This document shows, piece after piece, positions 6,605 through 7,880 of a stretch of DNA of 7,880 nt. Position numbers and translations under genes: made by a program. The stretch's first letter is position 1. Each line of letters begins with the position of its first letter. Below the pieces are notes generated by a model, which was not told the origin of the DNA, did not search any database, and saw only the letters and a list, made by a program, of their open reading frames with translations. The stretch lies in contig JAKOWQ010000010.1 of the NCBI GenBank assembly GCA_029781465.1, positions 1-7,880 of the forward strand. The letters are read 5' to 3'. The DNA is from Pseudomonadota bacterium. Lineage in GTDB: Bacteria > Pseudomonadota > Alphaproteobacteria > Sphingomonadales > Sphingomonadaceae.

Positions 6605-7201
6605 CTAGTCGAGCGCGCGCCGTTCTTCCCGGCTGAGGCGATACGGCGCAGCGATTGGCGCAAGGGTACGGGGGTCGAACAACGGGCACCGGCGCCTGTC
6701 ACCCGAGAGAGTGTCTTTCGTCGCCCGTTTCAGGAAACCCCAGGTCAGCCCCATGAAGGTCAACTCATGCAACCCGCTGGTGTCACCCAAGGCTTCGCGC
6801 AGAAACAGGTGGCCTTTCGGCGATCCAAGCACCGCGCGCACTTGATCCGGGTTGCAGGCGCTGAGATGCGTGGTGACAAAGGGGACACGCCCATTCGCCC
6901 AGGTGTTGAACAGCGGGGAACGGCAGCACGCCGCATACCAGCGCATCAGCGGCTTGTCGGTCAGATGCAGAGTGGCGAGCTGCTCCAGCCTGGACGCAAT
7001 CTGCACGCGTGCGCAGCGCGACTGGTAGAGCTCGGTCCCGCCATTTCGATCCAGCACCCGCTCGGCCTGGCCGAGATAGCGGGTCAGGGCGCGGCAGTCG
7101 GTGCAATGGCACACGACGTGATCGCCATCGGCCGGGCTGGCTTCGCGGATGACGCCGGTCACCGCGCCGCACTGGCACGAAAAAGGAAGGTCGGACCCCA
7201 T
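6605..7201 (-). CDS. DUF6151 / GFA-like cysteine-rich zinc protein
   Basis: The 198-residue protein resembles the glutathione-dependent formaldehyde-activating (GFA, Mss4-like) fold and, from its full pattern, the DUF6151 family. Visible cysteines are C9 and C11 (SCQCGAV), C31, C33 and C36 (CHCTDC) and C92, C93 in MRWYAACCRSPLFNT. The CxC...CxCxxC...C spacing is that of the two zinc sites of GFA proteins. The C-terminal half (FLREALGD, MGLTWGFLKRA) is outside the core GFA fold and has no motif I can interpret. No activity is established for this branch, so formaldehyde chemistry should not be assumed. ATG 7201 follows AAGG about eight bases upstream and is well supported. It lies 47 nt downstream of ilvC in the same direction, with no convincing terminator between, and may be co-transcribed. 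Its stop is 3 nt from the stop of the converging permease gene. Confidence 0.8.
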   Translation of the reverse strand: MGSDLPFSCQCGAVTGVIREASPADGDHVVCHCTDCRALTRYLGQAERVLDRNGGTELYQSRCARVQIASRLEQLATLHLTDKPLMRWYAACCRSPLFNTWANGRVPFVTTHLSACNPDQVRAVLGSPKGHLFLREALGDTSGLHELTFMGLTWGFLKRATKDTLSGDRRRCPLFDPRTLAPIAAPYRLSREERRALD

Positions 7202-7248
7202 GGCCCGACCTTACCCTTGTTCCTCGCGATTGGAACCCTTGGTGTCGC

Positions 7249-7880
7249 TCAGTTCTTGTCCTGATCGACCAGCTTGTTGGCGCTGATCCAGGGCATCATC
7301 GCGCGCAGGCGGGCGCCGGTCTGCTCGATCGGGTGGGCCGCGGCGGCCTTGCGGCTGGCCTTGAGTTCGGGCTGGCCGGCGCGGTTATCAAGCACGAAGT
7401 CTTTGACGAAGCGGCCGCTGGTGATGTCGGCCAGCACGCGCTTCATCTCGGCCTTGGTCTCATCGGTGATGATGCGCGGGCCGGTCTTGATGTCACCGTA
7501 TTCGGCGGTGTTGCTGATCGAATAGCGCATGTTGGCGATCCCGCCTTCATAGAGCAGATCAACGATCAGCTTGGTTTCATGGAGGCATTCGAAATAGGCC
7601 ATTTCGGGGGCATAGCCGGCCTCGACCAGGGTCTCGAACCCGGCCTGGATCAGGTGGGTGATCCCGCCGCACAGCACCGCCTGTTCGCCGAACAGGTCGG
7701 TTTCGCATTCTTCCTTGAAATTGGTCTCGATGATGCCCGAGCGCCCGCCGCCCACGCCCGAGGCATAGGCCAGCGCCACGTCATGGGCATTACCCGAGGC
7801 GTCCTGGTGGACCGCGATCAGGCACGGGACGCCGCCGCCCTTCAGGTATTCGCCGCGCACGGTGTGGCCGGGGCCCTTGG
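7249..7880 (-). CDS. ilvC: Ketol-acid reductoisomerase, C-terminal part (N-terminus beyond right edge)
   Basis: IlvC isomerises and NADPH-reduces acetolactate and acetohydroxybutyrate, the second shared step of valine and isoleucine synthesis, whose valine branch supplies the LeuA substrate. The visible 209 residues start within KGPGHTVRGEY, the end of the Rossmann domain. The all-helical catalytic domain follows. Its magnesium ligands can be assigned by family: D and E of TDLFGEQAVLCGG, and the two E of ECLHETKLIVD. The substrate-contacting Ser is in YSISNTAEYGD. The size of the visible part and the ending (LRAMMPWISANKLVDQDKN) fit the short class I enzyme of about 339 residues. The NADPH-binding first 130 or so residues are outside the window. 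The frame is uninterrupted up to the edge. It is on the same strand as leuA, about 5.9 kb upstream of it. Confidence 0.97.
   Translation of the reverse strand, partial: KGPGHTVRGEYLKGGGVPCLIAVHQDASGNAHDVALAYASGVGGGRSGIIETNFKEECETDLFGEQAVLCGGITHLIQAGFETLVEAGYAPEMAYFECLHETKLIVDLLYEGGIANMRYSISNTAEYGDIKTGPRIITDETKAEMKRVLADITSGRFVKDFVLDNRAGQPELKASRKAAAAHPIEQTGARLRAMMPWISANKLVDQDKN

Noticed and set aside
5179..6636. 485-codon plus-strand frame overlapping the permease
   Set aside because: Out-of-frame shadow of the permease; its product is rich in Gly, Arg and Asp without domain character, while the permease frame has a clear family sequence and membrane helices.
7219..7236. GTTCC/GGAAC stem between ilvC and the DUF6151-like gene as a terminator
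   Set aside because: Only 5 bp with an 8-nt loop and no T-run on the minus strand; too weak to call.
1..7880. Search for CRISPR arrays, tRNA/rRNA genes, insertion sequences, att sites and toxin-antitoxin or defence genes
   Set aside because: No regularly spaced repeats, transposase motifs, terminal inverted repeats, cloverleaf sequence or defence-type domains were seen. The longest gene-free stretch is the 145 nt before leuA.

Overview
The window is a high-GC chromosomal segment, most likely from an alphaproteobacterium of the order Sphingomonadales (Sphingomonadaceae/Erythrobacteraceae). This assignment rests on the style of the encoded proteins, the strong G/C bias at third codon positions and the gene repertoire. 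It is an inference from recall, not a database result. No mobile element, CRISPR array, tRNA, rRNA or phage gene is visible.

The two edges carry branched-chain amino acid biosynthesis, both on the minus strand. At the right edge is the C-terminal part of ilvC (ketol-acid reductoisomerase, 7249-7880). At the left edge are the first 439 codons of leuA (2-isopropylmalate synthase, 1-1318). Two further minus-strand genes lie between them. One is a small cysteine-rich GFA/DUF6151-like protein directly downstream of ilvC (6605-7201). The other is trhO, a rhodanese-type tRNA U34 hydroxylase (1464-2303), directly upstream of leuA.

A plus-strand block of four genes sits between those minus-strand genes (2390-6601). 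It encodes a class C beta-lactamase-like serine hydrolase/esterase, a hot-dog (PaaI-type) thioesterase, a microsomal-type epoxide hydrolase with its full set of catalytic residues, and a GabP-like APC amino acid permease. The first three are packed with a 1-nt overlap and a 2-nt gap and surely form an operon. The permease follows after 56 nt that contain a strong inverted repeat overlapping its ribosome binding site. The block looks like a small catabolic or detoxification and uptake module. Its real substrate cannot be read from the sequence.

The most interesting non-coding signal is the 145-nt leader between trhO and leuA. It holds a 16-codon open frame with four Leu codons (LALTLRL). A promoter-like -35/-10 pair would start transcription almost exactly at its ATG. 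Mutually exclusive RNA pairings follow it. Together these suggest a leucine-responsive leader peptide, possibly translated without a 5' UTR. I found no U-tract terminator, so the mechanism is open. I did not find a convincing new multi-gene system such as a defence, secretion or biosynthetic cluster.
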